The notes under the pieces were generated by a model, which saw only the letters and a program-made list of their open reading frames with translations, made no database searches and was not told where the DNA came from. This document shows, piece by piece, positions 40,204 through 48,484 of a stretch of 64,000 nucleotides of DNA (within the stretch, counting starts at the first letter, position 1; each line of letters begins with the position of its first letter). This DNA comes from DATKRB01 sp036501425 (lineage in GTDB: Bacteria; Actinomycetota; Acidimicrobiia; Acidimicrobiales; RAAP-2). The stretch is from assembly GCA_036501425.1 (NCBI GenBank), contig DASYAI010000056.1, positions 62,001 through 126,000 on the forward strand, in the 5' to 3' direction. Both the position numbers and the translations under genes were made by a program.

Positions 40204-41629
40204 CGGTGACCGGGCTCCAGCCGATCAGGCCCTGGGCCTCGAGCCCCATGAGCCGGTGCACCGCCTGGTCCACCAGGTCCTCCTCGGACGCCCCCGCCAT
40301 ATGGCCCCAGCCGGCGGCCGCCACCGCCCGCACGTCACCTCCGCCGGTCGCCGCCCGGACCAGTGCCACCGTCGGGTCCTCGAGCAGGCCCGCCGGCGCC
40401 TCGCCCACCCGGGCCAGCGACACGCCGCTCGGCGGCTCGAAGGAGAGCCCCTCCACCGGCACCGGGCGGTCGGTGGCCCGAACCGCCGGCGCCCGGCCGA
40501 CGACGCGCGCCGGGCGCGCTGCGCGACCGGCCAGCGGGCGGCGCAGCCGCAGCACCGCCGTGCACACCCCGGTGACCCCCAGGGGGCGCAGCGAGCGCCC
40601 GTAACGCTCGATCAGCGCGGCGCGCTCGGTGGGCGGCGCCCCGGCCCGGTGCCCGGCGAGCGAGGTGGCCAGCTCCACCAGGTACGGCTGCAGCGGGTGC
40701 CAGTCGTCCACGGCGAGGCGCACATCGAGCCCGGGTGCGAGCTCCCCCAGCTCGCCCGCGAGCAGGGGCCCCCGGTCGTCGCACAGCAGCTGGCACAGCG
40801 CCACCAGCTCGCCGCCCGGGTACAGGGCCTCGGCTGCTCCGGAGACCACCCGGCGGATCATCCCCAACCCGTCGGGTCCGCCCGCCACGGTGCCCGAGGT
40901 CCCCGATCCCTGCACCGTGGGCACGTAGGGGGGCAGGATGACGATCAGGTCGAACCGCTCGCCGACCACCGCCTGGTAGAGGTCGCCGCAGCGCAGGGTC
41001 ACCCGGTGGGCCACCTCGTTGAGCTCGGCGTTGAAGGCGGCCACCCGCAGCGAGCGGGCGTCCACGTCGCTCAGCACCGCCTCGGTCGCCCCGCCCGCCG
41101 CCAGCAGCCCCTGGACCCCGCACCCCGCCCCGAGGTCGAGCACCCGTCGCCCGGCGGTGCGCGGCAGGACCGCGGCGAGGCGCAGCGAGTCGAAGCCGAC
41201 GTAGGCCGCCGCGCCGACCGCCTCGGCCGCCTCGTAGGTGGGGGGCACCCCGGTCATCAACAAGCCGCCCAGCGCGGGGACCACCACCCAGCCCTCGGTG
41301 CGCAGGGCCCGCCCCCGGGCCACCAGTAGCCCGGCGTCGAGCAGCGCGGCGAGGGCCGGCGCCAGCGTCGCCGATGGGCCGTCGCCGGGCGTCGCGTCCC
41401 GCAACTCCGCCTCGTCGACCGGTCCCCCCAGGGCGAGCAGCTCGAGCAACGGCCGCTCGGGCCGCTCGAGCGCCCCCAGCGACCGGGTGGCCGCGGCGCG
41501 CCCGGGCGCGAACAGGGTGGGGCTGACGAACTGGTGGTAAAGGGCGGCGTAGCCGACGTCGGCCAGCAGGGCGCGCAGGGCGCCCGCCGCGGCGAGCTCG
41601 ATCGGGCTGAGGGCGTCGGCGACGTTCAC
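40196..41629 (-). CDS. Class I SAM-dependent methyltransferase, HemK-related, coupled to flhB
   Basis: Protein of 477 residues. A winged-helix-like N-terminal region (about 1-130) precedes a Rossmann methyltransferase core with motif I VLDLGAGCGVQGL and motif IV LPPYVP; HemK-like enzymes have NPPY/F there. A further 130-residue C-terminal domain follows. This three-part layout is common in actinobacteria but its substrate is unknown. The GTG at 41629 overlaps the flhB stop as GTGA, which places it in the flagellar operon. It may methylate a flagellar protein; this is inferred. Confidence 0.8.
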   Translation of the reverse strand: MNVADALSPIELAAAGALRALLADVGYAALYHQFVSPTLFAPGRAAATRSLGALERPERPLLELLALGGPVDEAELRDATPGDGPSATLAPALAALLDAGLLVARGRALRTEGWVVVPALGGLLMTGVPPTYEAAEAVGAAAYVGFDSLRLAAVLPRTAGRRVLDLGAGCGVQGLLAAGGATEAVLSDVDARSLRVAAFNAELNEVAHRVTLRCGDLYQAVVGERFDLIVILPPYVPTVQGSGTSGTVAGGPDGLGMIRRVVSGAAEALYPGGELVALCQLLCDDRGPLLAGELGELAPGLDVRLAVDDWHPLQPYLVELATSLAGHRAGAPPTERAALIERYGRSLRPLGVTGVCTAVLRLRRPLAGRAARPARVVGRAPAVRATDRPVPVEGLSFEPPSGVSLARVGEAPAGLLEDPTVALVRAATGGGDVRAVAAAGWGHMAGASEEDLVDQAVHRLMGLEAQGLIGWSPVTDA

Positions 41630-42798
41630 GCCGCCCCCTCGGTGACGCGCTCGACCCGGGCCCGCTGGACCTCGGAGAGGTGCTCGATGGCCGTCGGGTG
41701 GGTGGGCAGCACCGAGGGCACCGGGTGCTGGACCACGGTGCGCAGGTTGGCCGGCAGGGAGAACACGAATGCCAGCAGCTTGGCCACCACCAGGTAGAGC
41801 TCGGGGGGGATCTGCTCGTCGAGCCCGCACACCGCGTACAGGTACCGGGCCAGGGGGGCGTCCTCGACCACCGGGATCCGGTGCCGGGCCGCCTCGTCAC
41901 GGATGCGCAGCGCCACCGGACCGACACCCTTGGCCAGCACCCGGGGAGCGCTGCCGGCCTGCGGCCGGTACTGCAGGGCCACCGAGTAATGGGTGGGGTT
42001 GGCCACCACCACGTCGGCCGTCTTGACCGCCGCCATCATCTTGGACCGCGCGATGGCGTAGGAGCGCTTCCGCAGCTCGCCCTTGGTGGCCGGGTCGCCC
42101 TCCTGCTGGCGGCGCTCGTCCTTCACCTCGGCCTTGGTCATCTTGAGCCCGGCGGTCAGCCGGTGACGCTGCACCGCGTAGTCCGCCGCCCCGAGCCCCA
42201 GCCCGAGCAGCGCGACGACGCGCACGAAGCCCAGGACCGACGAGGCGAGGTAGCCGACGATCGGGCCCAGGCCGACCGGGGCGGTGCCGGTCAGGGTGCG
42301 CAGCGCCCCGTCGAGCGTGCGGTAGGCCACCGCGGCGAGCACGGCCAGCTTCAAGAGTTGCTTGACCAGCTCCCACAGGGTGTTGGGCGAGAACAGCCGT
42401 TTGATCCCCTCCACCGGGTTCACCCGGGACCAGCGGGGCCGGGCCGCCTCGAAGGAGAAGCCGGGCCCCACCTGGGCCACGTTCAGCGCCACGCCGAGCG
42501 CCATCATCACCGCACCCAGCGGGAGCACGATCTCGAGCGCGTCGAGCAGTCCGGACCCGAGGACCCCGACGGCGGCCGAGGTGGTCGGGTGGGCCATGAC
42601 GTTCGCCGCGGCCGTCATGGACCCGACCACCTTGCGCTCGGCCGTGCCGAAGTACCACGGCAACAGCAGCGAGCCCACCAGCACCGCCGCCCAGCCCCCG
42701 ATGTCGGCCGAACGGGCCACCTGGCCCCGGCGGCGCGCCTCGCGCCGGCGCTTGGGGGTGGGCTTTTCGGTCTTGGAGTGCTTGTCCCCTACCGGCAC
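41626..42798 (-). CDS. flhB: Flagellar export switch protein FlhB
   Basis: Component of the flagellar type III export gate that switches substrate class from rod/hook to filament. It has 390 residues: an N-terminal basic segment (KTEKPTPKRRREARRRGQVARS), four membrane segments and a cytoplasmic domain with the self-cleavage motif NPTHYSVAL (Asn267-Pro268). The C-terminal tail after about residue 350 is longer than usual. It lies 4 bp after fliR. flhA, normally next, is replaced by a methyltransferase. Confidence 0.96.
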   Translation of the reverse strand: MPVGDKHSKTEKPTPKRRREARRRGQVARSADIGGWAAVLVGSLLLPWYFGTAERKVVGSMTAAANVMAHPTTSAAVGVLGSGLLDALEIVLPLGAVMMALGVALNVAQVGPGFSFEAARPRWSRVNPVEGIKRLFSPNTLWELVKQLLKLAVLAAVAYRTLDGALRTLTGTAPVGLGPIVGYLASSVLGFVRVVALLGLGLGAADYAVQRHRLTAGLKMTKAEVKDERRQQEGDPATKGELRKRSYAIARSKMMAAVKTADVVVANPTHYSVALQYRPQAGSAPRVLAKGVGPVALRIRDEAARHRIPVVEDAPLARYLYAVCGLDEQIPPELYLVVAKLLAFVFSLPANLRTVVQHPVPSVLPTHPTAIEHLSEVQRARVERVTEGAA

Positions 42799-42802
42799 CG
42801 GC

Positions 42803-43567
42803 TCACCGCCCGAACAACCCGGCGCCGTCGCCGACCGCCCGCGTCAGCAGGTGCGTCACGTAGCCCGGCAGCACCGAGATGCCGACCCCGGCCAGGACGA
42901 GGGCGAGGAAGATCTGGAGGGGGAACCCGAGGACCCACACGTTGACCTGCGGGGCCGACTTGGCGAGCAGGCCCAGCACCACCTGGGCGACGAACAGCAC
43001 CGCCAGGACCGGCGCGGCGATCTCCAGCGCCGAGGTGAAGAACGTGGCCAGGTCGGTCGCGACGATCGACGCCATGCGGCCGCTGGAGCCGAGGGTGAAG
43101 GGCGGGGCCCGGAACGAGGTGATGAACCCCTGCACCATCAGCAGGTAGCCCCCGGACACGAAGAGCAGCACGACGGCCACCTGCTCGTAGAACTGCCCCA
43201 GCAGCGGGGTCTGGTCGAGCCCCAACGGGTCGACGGAGGGCGGCAGGGTCAGGCCGCCGGCCAGGTCGAGCAGGCTGCCGGCCGCGGTCACGGTGGCCAG
43301 CAGCAGGTTCACCACGAAGCCGAGCGCCACCCCGGTCACGATCTGGACCACCAGCGACCCGACCAGGCCGGCGGTGTCGGTCGGTAGGGAGGCCGCCGGG
43401 ATGGTGGGACCGACCAGCAGGGCCAGGCCGGCGGCGATCCCGATGGTGGCGACCGACGGGATCACGGTGCGGTTGTTGAACGGCGGGACCACCATGAGCC
43501 ACGCCAGTGCCCGGGCGAAGGCCACCAGCACGGCGATCAGCCACGAGGCGTCGACGGCGACCTCCAC
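42803..43567 (-). CDS. fliR: Flagellar export gate protein FliR
   Basis: Inner-membrane protein of 254 residues with about six hydrophobic segments. It forms part of the FliP5Q4R1 export gate. Typical segments are FARALAWLMVVPPFNNRTVIP near the N-terminus and QVNVWVLGFPLQIFLAL before the last helices. It lies 3 bp after fliQ and 4 bp before flhB, in standard order. Confidence 0.95.
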   Translation of the reverse strand: MEVAVDASWLIAVLVAFARALAWLMVVPPFNNRTVIPSVATIGIAAGLALLVGPTIPAASLPTDTAGLVGSLVVQIVTGVALGFVVNLLLATVTAAGSLLDLAGGLTLPPSVDPLGLDQTPLLGQFYEQVAVVLLFVSGGYLLMVQGFITSFRAPPFTLGSSGRMASIVATDLATFFTSALEIAAPVLAVLFVAQVVLGLLAKSAPQVNVWVLGFPLQIFLALVLAGVGISVLPGYVTHLLTRAVGDGAGLFGR

Positions 43568-43570
43568 CCA

Positions 43571-43846
43571 TCACCCCGACCCGAGCAGCTGGGGCAGGCT
43601 GGAGAAGAGCTGGTGCACGTACCCCTCGAACTGGCCCAGCATCCAGTGCCCGCTGACCCCGATGACCAGGCCGACCACCAGCAGCTTGGGCACGAAGGTC
43701 AAGGTGACCTCTTGGATCATGGTCACCGACTGGAACAGCGAGATGAGCAGCCCGACGAGCATCGCCGACAGCAGGATCGGCGCGGCGATCTTCGCCGCGG
43801 TCAGCATGGCACCCGAGGCCAGGTGCAGCGCCAGCTGCTCGTTCAC
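43571..43846 (-). CDS. fliQ: Flagellar export gate protein FliQ
   Basis: Two-helix membrane protein of 91 residues of the export gate. Characteristic sequence is AAPILLSAMLVGLLISLFQSVTMIQEVTLTFVPK. The GTG at 43846 overlaps the fliP stop by four bases and removes a longer in-frame extension across fliP. Confidence 0.95.
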   Translation of the reverse strand: MNEQLALHLASGAMLTAAKIAAPILLSAMLVGLLISLFQSVTMIQEVTLTFVPKLLVVGLVIGVSGHWMLGQFEGYVHQLFSSLPQLLGSG

Positions 43847-44526
43847 CGGAAGCTCGTCACGAGCGACTGGGTGACCAGCACCCAGCCGTCCACCAGGACG
43901 AACAGCAGCAGCTTGAACGGCAAGGACACGAGGGTGGGCGGCAGCATCACCATCCCGAGCGACATGATCGTCGCCGCCACCACCAGGTCGATGATCAAGA
44001 ACGGCACGAAGATCACGAAGCCGATCACGAACGCGCTCTTCAGCTGGGTGAGCAAGAACGCCGGGATGATGGTCGCCAGCGAGTCCTTCATCGGCTTGGA
44101 CGCTGACTCGTGGGCCGCCTTGGTGGTGAGCGCCAGCTCCTCGGATCCCGTCTGCTTGAGCATCCAGGTCTTGAGCGGCACCTCGGCGCGGTCGTAGGCC
44201 TGGGTGGCCGAGATCTTCCCGTGCAGGTAGGGCTGGAGCCCGACGTGGTTCATCGCGCCGAGGGTCGGCGCCATGATGAACAGGGAGATGAACAACGCGA
44301 TCCCCACCAGCACCTGGTTCGGGGGGGTCGTCTGGAGGCCGAGGGCCTGGCGGGTCAGCCCGAGGACGATGACGATGCGGGTGAATCCGGTGAGCAGGAT
44401 CAGCAGCGACGGCGCCACCGCGAGCACGGTGACCGCCAGGATGATGAGGATGCTCGAGGTCGGCTTCTTCAGGCTGTCCCCGAAGTTGAGCGTGACCTGG
44501 CTCGAGGCCAACAGCAGGTGGGTCAC
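43843..44526 (-). CDS. fliP: Flagellar export gate protein FliP
   Basis: Membrane protein of 227 residues. Family segments are LTGFTRIVIVLGLTRQALG, PPNQVLVGIALFISLFIM, FLLTQLKSAFVIGFVIF and a C-terminal SLPFKLLLFVLVDGW. The N-terminal part is short and lacks the cleavable signal seen in many FliP proteins. The GTG at 44526 leaves a 58-bp gap after fliO. Confidence 0.95.
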   Translation of the reverse strand: MTHLLLASSQVTLNFGDSLKKPTSSILIILAVTVLAVAPSLLILLTGFTRIVIVLGLTRQALGLQTTPPNQVLVGIALFISLFIMAPTLGAMNHVGLQPYLHGKISATQAYDRAEVPLKTWMLKQTGSEELALTTKAAHESASKPMKDSLATIIPAFLLTQLKSAFVIGFVIFVPFLIIDLVVAATIMSLGMVMLPPTLVSLPFKLLLFVLVDGWVLVTQSLVTSFR

Positions 44527-44584
44527 GTCGTGGGCATCGGGCGGGTCGGCGTGATCGGGTGCAGCGGCACATGGCGCGTCGGCG

Positions 44585-45202
44585 TCACCGGCGGACGGTG
44601 GCGGCGCGCAGCGAGTCGAGGAACGACGGGCGGCCGGCCGGCCCGGCGCCCTCGGCCGCCAGCTGCGGGGGCACCAGCGACATGGTCGACGCGGTGTGGC
44701 CGGTGGCGCTCGCGGCGGTGGCGGTCGGGGCGGCAGTGCCCGGGGCAGTGGCGCCGGGGCGGCCGGCGACCGACCGCACGGCGGCCATCCCGGCCAGCGG
44801 GGCGACCGGCCGAGCTTCGGGATCGGCGTCGGTCCGGGTCTCGTCGAGGAAGGTGATCGTCGAGCCTGCGATCCCGACCAGCACCTCGCGCTCGCCCCAC
44901 TGCACGGCGGCGATGGAGAGCCCCTTGCCCAACGACTGGCGGCTGAGCACGGTGAGGGGGGTCGAGCTCCGGGCCCCCCGTTTGGCCCCGGCGCCCGAGC
45001 GGCGCGCTCGGCCCATCACCTTGCCCACCCCCCAGACCCCGCCCACCACCACGACGAGGGCGACGATCATCTGGAGCAGCACGTGGCCCACCGAGATGTC
45101 CCCCCCGGTCACCGGGGCGGTTCCCGACCCGTGCCCGGCGGCCCGGTGCACCGCCGCGGCGAGGAGCAAGGTGGCCCGGCCCTCGCCGAGCGGCGGGCTC
45201 AC
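44585..45202 (-). CDS. fliO: Flagellar biosynthesis protein FliO
   Basis: Protein of 205 residues with one membrane helix (about 43-65, LLQMIVALVVVVGGVWGVGK) and a small cytoplasmic domain with TPLTVLSRQSLGKGLSIAAVQWGEREVLVGI, the FliO core that helps assemble FliP. The C-terminal 80 residues are Ala/Pro/Thr-rich. It overlaps fliN by four bases. Assignment rests on the core motif and on position before fliP. Confidence 0.88.
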   Translation of the reverse strand: MSPPLGEGRATLLLAAAVHRAAGHGSGTAPVTGGDISVGHVLLQMIVALVVVVGGVWGVGKVMGRARRSGAGAKRGARSSTPLTVLSRQSLGKGLSIAAVQWGEREVLVGIAGSTITFLDETRTDADPEARPVAPLAGMAAVRSVAGRPGATAPGTAAPTATAASATGHTASTMSLVPPQLAAEGAGPAGRPSFLDSLRAATVRR

Positions 45203-45534
45203 CGCCCCACCCCGTCGTGCGCGACCACCTCTTCGATCTGGACCCCGAGCTCGGCGTCGTCGATCACCACGATGTCCCCCCGGGCGAACAGGGTGCCGTT
45301 CACCAGCACGTCCACCGGGCTGTTGCGGGACCGGTCGAGCTCGATGGTGGAGCCCGGGTGCACCTCGAGCAACTCACGCAGGGCGAGGCGGGCCCGGCCC
45401 AGGACCACCTCGACCTTCAGCTCGACGTCTTGGAGTGCCTCGATGGGAAGCCCGGTCGTCGCCGGGCCCGGTCGGGCGCCCGGCGGGGCTCCGGGTCCGG
45501 CCGGATCGGGGCTCGATGGGGGCAGCTGGGTCAT
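45199..45534 (-). CDS. fliN: Flagellar C-ring protein FliN
   Basis: Switch-complex subunit of 111 residues: a proline-rich N-terminal 30 residues, then the SpoA domain (ELKVEVVLGRARLALRELL, DVLVNGTLFARGDIVVIDD). There is no fused CheC or CheY-binding region as in FliY. The ATG at 45534 is separated from fliM by a 73-bp spacer filled with 15-bp repeats. Confidence 0.94.
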   Translation of the reverse strand: MTQLPPSSPDPAGPGAPPGARPGPATTGLPIEALQDVELKVEVVLGRARLALRELLEVHPGSTIELDRSRNSPVDVLVNGTLFARGDIVVIDDAELGVQIEEVVAHDGVGR

Positions 45535-45543
45535 GGCGCACCT

Positions 45544-45607
45544 CGGCTCGTCGTGGGTCGGCTCGTCGTGGGTCGGCTCGTCGTGGATCGGCCCGTGGCT
45601 CGTCGGC
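45544..45607. repeat. 15-bp tandem repeats following fliM
   Basis: TCGGCTCGTCGTGGG-type units are repeated about four times, degenerating toward the fliM end. On the minus strand the unit reads GACCCACGACGAGCC and resembles the last codons of fliM (GTGGACGAGCGATGAGCC). The repeats fill nearly the whole fliM-fliN spacer. Confidence 0.75.
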
Positions 45608-46525
45608 TCATCGCTCGTCCACCTTGTGGCTCGTCACCGTGCAGGCCAGTCGCCTGCCCTTCTCCACCAGCAGGCCCCGGGCGAAGGGGATCCCCTCGGC
45701 CAGCACCTCGAACGGCGTGTCGGAGCCGGCCTCGAACCCGAGCGGGATCACGTCCCCCACCCGCAGCCCGAGCAGCTCGGTCGTGGTGAGCGGGACCGGC
45801 GGGTACGCCACCTGCACCTCGACCGGCACGTCGTGCAGCCGGGCCCGGCCGGCATCGGACCCCCCGGGCTCGTCGGGGCCGCCGATCCGCTGGAGCCGTT
45901 CGAACGCCTCGACCACCGGCAGCAGGGCCGACATGGGGATGCTCAGGTGGAACGACCGGGCCGGGTTGTCGGCCACGACGATCGAGAGCTCGACGATCAG
46001 GCAGGTCTCCTCGGGCCGGCTCGCCTGCACGTAGATCGGGCTGCTGAGCTTCTGCACGGCGCCGATCCCCGACTCGAGGAAGGCGGCGAAGGCGGCCGGC
46101 ACGGCCAGGAACAGCTCGTCGACGATCGGTCCGATCAGGTGGCTCTCGATTTCGGTGAGGCCGGGCCGGTCGAGGACCTCCACCCCGTCGCCCCCGAGGT
46201 AGACGTCGATGAGCTGGAGGACGAGGTCCACCCCGAGGTGCAGCACCAGACGGCCCTCGAGGGGCAGCACGACCGCGCTGGCGAGGAACGTCGGGTCGGG
46301 CAGCGTGCCGGCGTAGGTCTCCCAGGCCATCTGCTCGAGCCCGGCCACCTCGAGCTGGACCGCCTGGCGGAGGTTGGAGGTGAGGGACCCCCCGATCCGG
46401 TGCGCCATCGTCTCGAACACCGGCTGGAGCCGGCGGACCCGGGCCCGGTCGAGGACCTCGGCCCGTCCGAAGTCGTAGCGGCCCACCCTGGTGTCGCCGG
46501 GCGCGTGGACCGGTCCCGAGCTCAC
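45608..46525 (-). CDS. fliM: Flagellar motor switch protein FliM with a shortened N-terminus
   Basis: C-ring protein of 305 residues. The middle domain starts at GRYDFGRAEVLDRARVRRLQPVFE and the C-terminal SpoA domain ends with LVEKGRRLACTVTSHKVDER. The usual N-terminal LSQxEIDALL helix that binds phosphorylated CheY is absent; only about 15 residues precede the middle domain. The GTG at 46525 is the only start consistent with the 61-bp distance to flgE, and no EIDALL-like sequence is encoded upstream in frame. Confidence 0.94.
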   Translation of the reverse strand: MSSGPVHAPGDTRVGRYDFGRAEVLDRARVRRLQPVFETMAHRIGGSLTSNLRQAVQLEVAGLEQMAWETYAGTLPDPTFLASAVVLPLEGRLVLHLGVDLVLQLIDVYLGGDGVEVLDRPGLTEIESHLIGPIVDELFLAVPAAFAAFLESGIGAVQKLSSPIYVQASRPEETCLIVELSIVVADNPARSFHLSIPMSALLPVVEAFERLQRIGGPDEPGGSDAGRARLHDVPVEVQVAYPPVPLTTTELLGLRVGDVIPLGFEAGSDTPFEVLAEGIPFARGLLVEKGRRLACTVTSHKVDER

Positions 46526-46586
46526 GCCGCCCTCGTGGCGCGCCGGCGAGCGCTCCGCCGGCTCGGGCCTGCCGGGTCGCCCGGAG

Positions 46587-47897
46587 TCACTGGATGGCCT
46601 CGAGCGAGGCGATCGACTGCTGGGTGGTGCTGATCACCTTGGTGTTGGCCTCGTAGGCCTCCTGCGCGGTGATGAGGTTGGTCAGCTCGTTGCCGAGGTC
46701 GACGTTGGACTGCTCGAGCTCGCCCCCGAGCAGCGATCCCCGGCCCCCGGCCGCCGGCGGCCCGACCTCGGCCTGGCCGGAGTTGCCGGTGACCGCGTAG
46801 AGCCCGTTGCCCTGCAACGAGAGCCCGCCGGGGTTGGCGAAGGTGGCCAACGAGATCTGCGCGAGGGCCTGGGTGTTGCCGTTGGAGAACGTCCCGGTGA
46901 TCACCCCGTTGTCCCCGACGTTGTAGCTCTGCAGGGCGCCCGAGGCGTAGCCGTTCTGGCTCTGCAGGGCCGCCGTCTGCTGCACGGCGAACTGGGTCAG
47001 CGCGGCGCCCGACGAGGGGGCGGGGAACTCGAAGTCCCATGTGTCCCCGGACGAGAACGTGTAGCCGGCCGGCATGGCACTCACCGCGACGGCCAGCGAG
47101 CCGTCGGCGTTGGTGGTCGAGCCGGTCACCGTGGACACCTGGCCGGTCGACGGGTCGAAGGCGATGGTCGGCGGCGTCGTCCAGAGGTCGTCGGTGCCCC
47201 CGGCGGGGTTGGGCACCGTCCCCTGCATCGTCCAGGTGTTGGCCGTGCCGGCCACGCCGGTGAACGTGAGGGTCACCGGGACGACGTCGCCCAGCGCGTC
47301 GTAGGCGTCGAGGGTGGTGGTCACCACGGTCGGGGCGGTGCCCACCCCGTTCCACGCCGGCAGGTTGCCCCCGAGGGTCAGCTGCGTGGTCGCCGAGGCC
47401 GGGATGGTCTCGCCGGTGGGGATCTGGATCCCCGTCAGGGGTGCGTTGGTGTCGAGCACCCCGGTCCCGCTGGCCTGCCACCCGAGCACCAGGCCGCCGT
47501 TCTGGGTCGACAGGTCGCCGTTGGCGTCGACGGTGAGGCTGCCGTCGCGCGTGTAGTACTGCACGCCGCCCTGCTCGACGACCAGGTACCCGTTGCCCTG
47601 GATGGCCACGTCGGTGTTCACGCCGGTCTCCTCCAGCGAACCTTCCGACAGGTTGGTGGCCACCGCCCCGACGCTCACCCCCGAACCGATGGCCACCGGG
47701 TTCACGCCGGCTCCCCCGCCCCCGGCGGGAGGGGCCGCCGCGCCGGCGAGCTGCTCGGCCAGCAGGTCCTGGAACTCGAGGTCCTGGCTCTTGTACCCGA
47801 CCGTGTCGGAGTTGGCGATGTTGTTGCCGATGTCGTCGAGCAGTGACTGGTTGGCCTCGATGCCCGACACGGCGGCGAGGAGTGAACGTTCGGTCAT
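46587..47897 (-). CDS. flgE: Flagellar hook protein FlgE
   Basis: Exported axial protein of 436 residues. The N-terminal D0 helix has SGIEANQSLLDDIGNNIANSDT followed by VGYKSQ, and AIQGNGYLVVEQGG marks domain D1. The C-terminus has SNVDLGNELTNLITAQEAYEANTKVIST. Only about five Lys/Arg residues occur in the whole protein. It follows flgD after 124 bp and is followed directly by fliM; motA, motB and fliL, usual at this place in Gram-positives, are missing. Confidence 0.96.
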   Translation of the reverse strand: MTERSLLAAVSGIEANQSLLDDIGNNIANSDTVGYKSQDLEFQDLLAEQLAGAAAPPAGGGGAGVNPVAIGSGVSVGAVATNLSEGSLEETGVNTDVAIQGNGYLVVEQGGVQYYTRDGSLTVDANGDLSTQNGGLVLGWQASGTGVLDTNAPLTGIQIPTGETIPASATTQLTLGGNLPAWNGVGTAPTVVTTTLDAYDALGDVVPVTLTFTGVAGTANTWTMQGTVPNPAGGTDDLWTTPPTIAFDPSTGQVSTVTGSTTNADGSLAVAVSAMPAGYTFSSGDTWDFEFPAPSSGAALTQFAVQQTAALQSQNGYASGALQSYNVGDNGVITGTFSNGNTQALAQISLATFANPGGLSLQGNGLYAVTGNSGQAEVGPPAAGGRGSLLGGELEQSNVDLGNELTNLITAQEAYEANTKVISTTQQSIASLEAIQ

Positions 47898-48006
47898 CGT
47901 GCTGGTTCTCCCATGTTTCGGTGCTCGGTCCGGGGGGCCATCGCCGTCCGGTCACTGCTGGTTCGCTGGTTGCCTCGGTGGGTCACGACGGGTCTGCGGG
48001 TGGTGC

Positions 48007-48035
48007 TCACGAGGTCACCGATCACGAGGTCACCG
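48007..48035. repeat. Exact tandem duplication of the flgD 3' end
   Basis: TCACGAGGTCACCG occurs at 48007-48020 and again at 48022-48035 with a 15-bp period and no mismatch. The copy at 48022 contains the flgD stop codon and last codons (minus strand), so the other copy puts a second TGA just downstream. Confidence 0.85.
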
Positions 48036-48459
48036 CACCCGAGGTCGCCGCAGAGACCTCGGAGACGGCGGCCAGCGGGACGGCGGTCCCCGCCACGTCG
48101 AGCGTGGGGTTGCCGCTCGAGTCGAAGGCCACGCCGGTCACCGCCCCGGTGACGGTGGCGCCGCCGACGGTGGCGCTGACCGACTTGCCGATGAGGCCGG
48201 TGGCCTCGTTGGCCTGGGCGGCCGACTCCTCCTGGGTGATCGCCGCGCTCATCGAGTTGACGGCCTCCATCTGGGACAGCTCGGAGGTCTGCTGCATGAT
48301 CTGGCTGGGGTCGGTGGGGTTGGTCGGGTCCTGGTTCTGCAGCTCGGCGATGAGCAGCTGCAAGAAGAGCTGGGGGTTGCTCAGCTGGCTCGCCGCCGTG
48401 CTCGACGACGTGGCACTGGTCGGGTCCGAGGACCCCACCCCGTTCACGCCGATGGTCAT
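48022..48459 (-). CDS. flgD: Flagellar hook capping protein FlgD
   Basis: Hook assembly scaffold of 145 residues. The conserved N-terminal region LFLQLLIAELQNQDPTNPTDPSQIMQQTSELSQMEAVNSM is complete. The C-terminal part is a single short domain (GLIGKSVSATV), so the protein lacks the large second domain of enterobacterial FlgD. The ATG at 48459 follows a GAGGAG site. Confidence 0.95.
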   Translation of the reverse strand: MTIGVNGVGSSDPTSATSSSTAASQLSNPQLFLQLLIAELQNQDPTNPTDPSQIMQQTSELSQMEAVNSMSAAITQEESAAQANEATGLIGKSVSATVGGATVTGAVTGVAFDSSGNPTLDVAGTAVPLAAVSEVSAATSGAVTS

Positions 48460-48484
48460 CGTGCTCCTCCCCTCTGTTCGGTGG

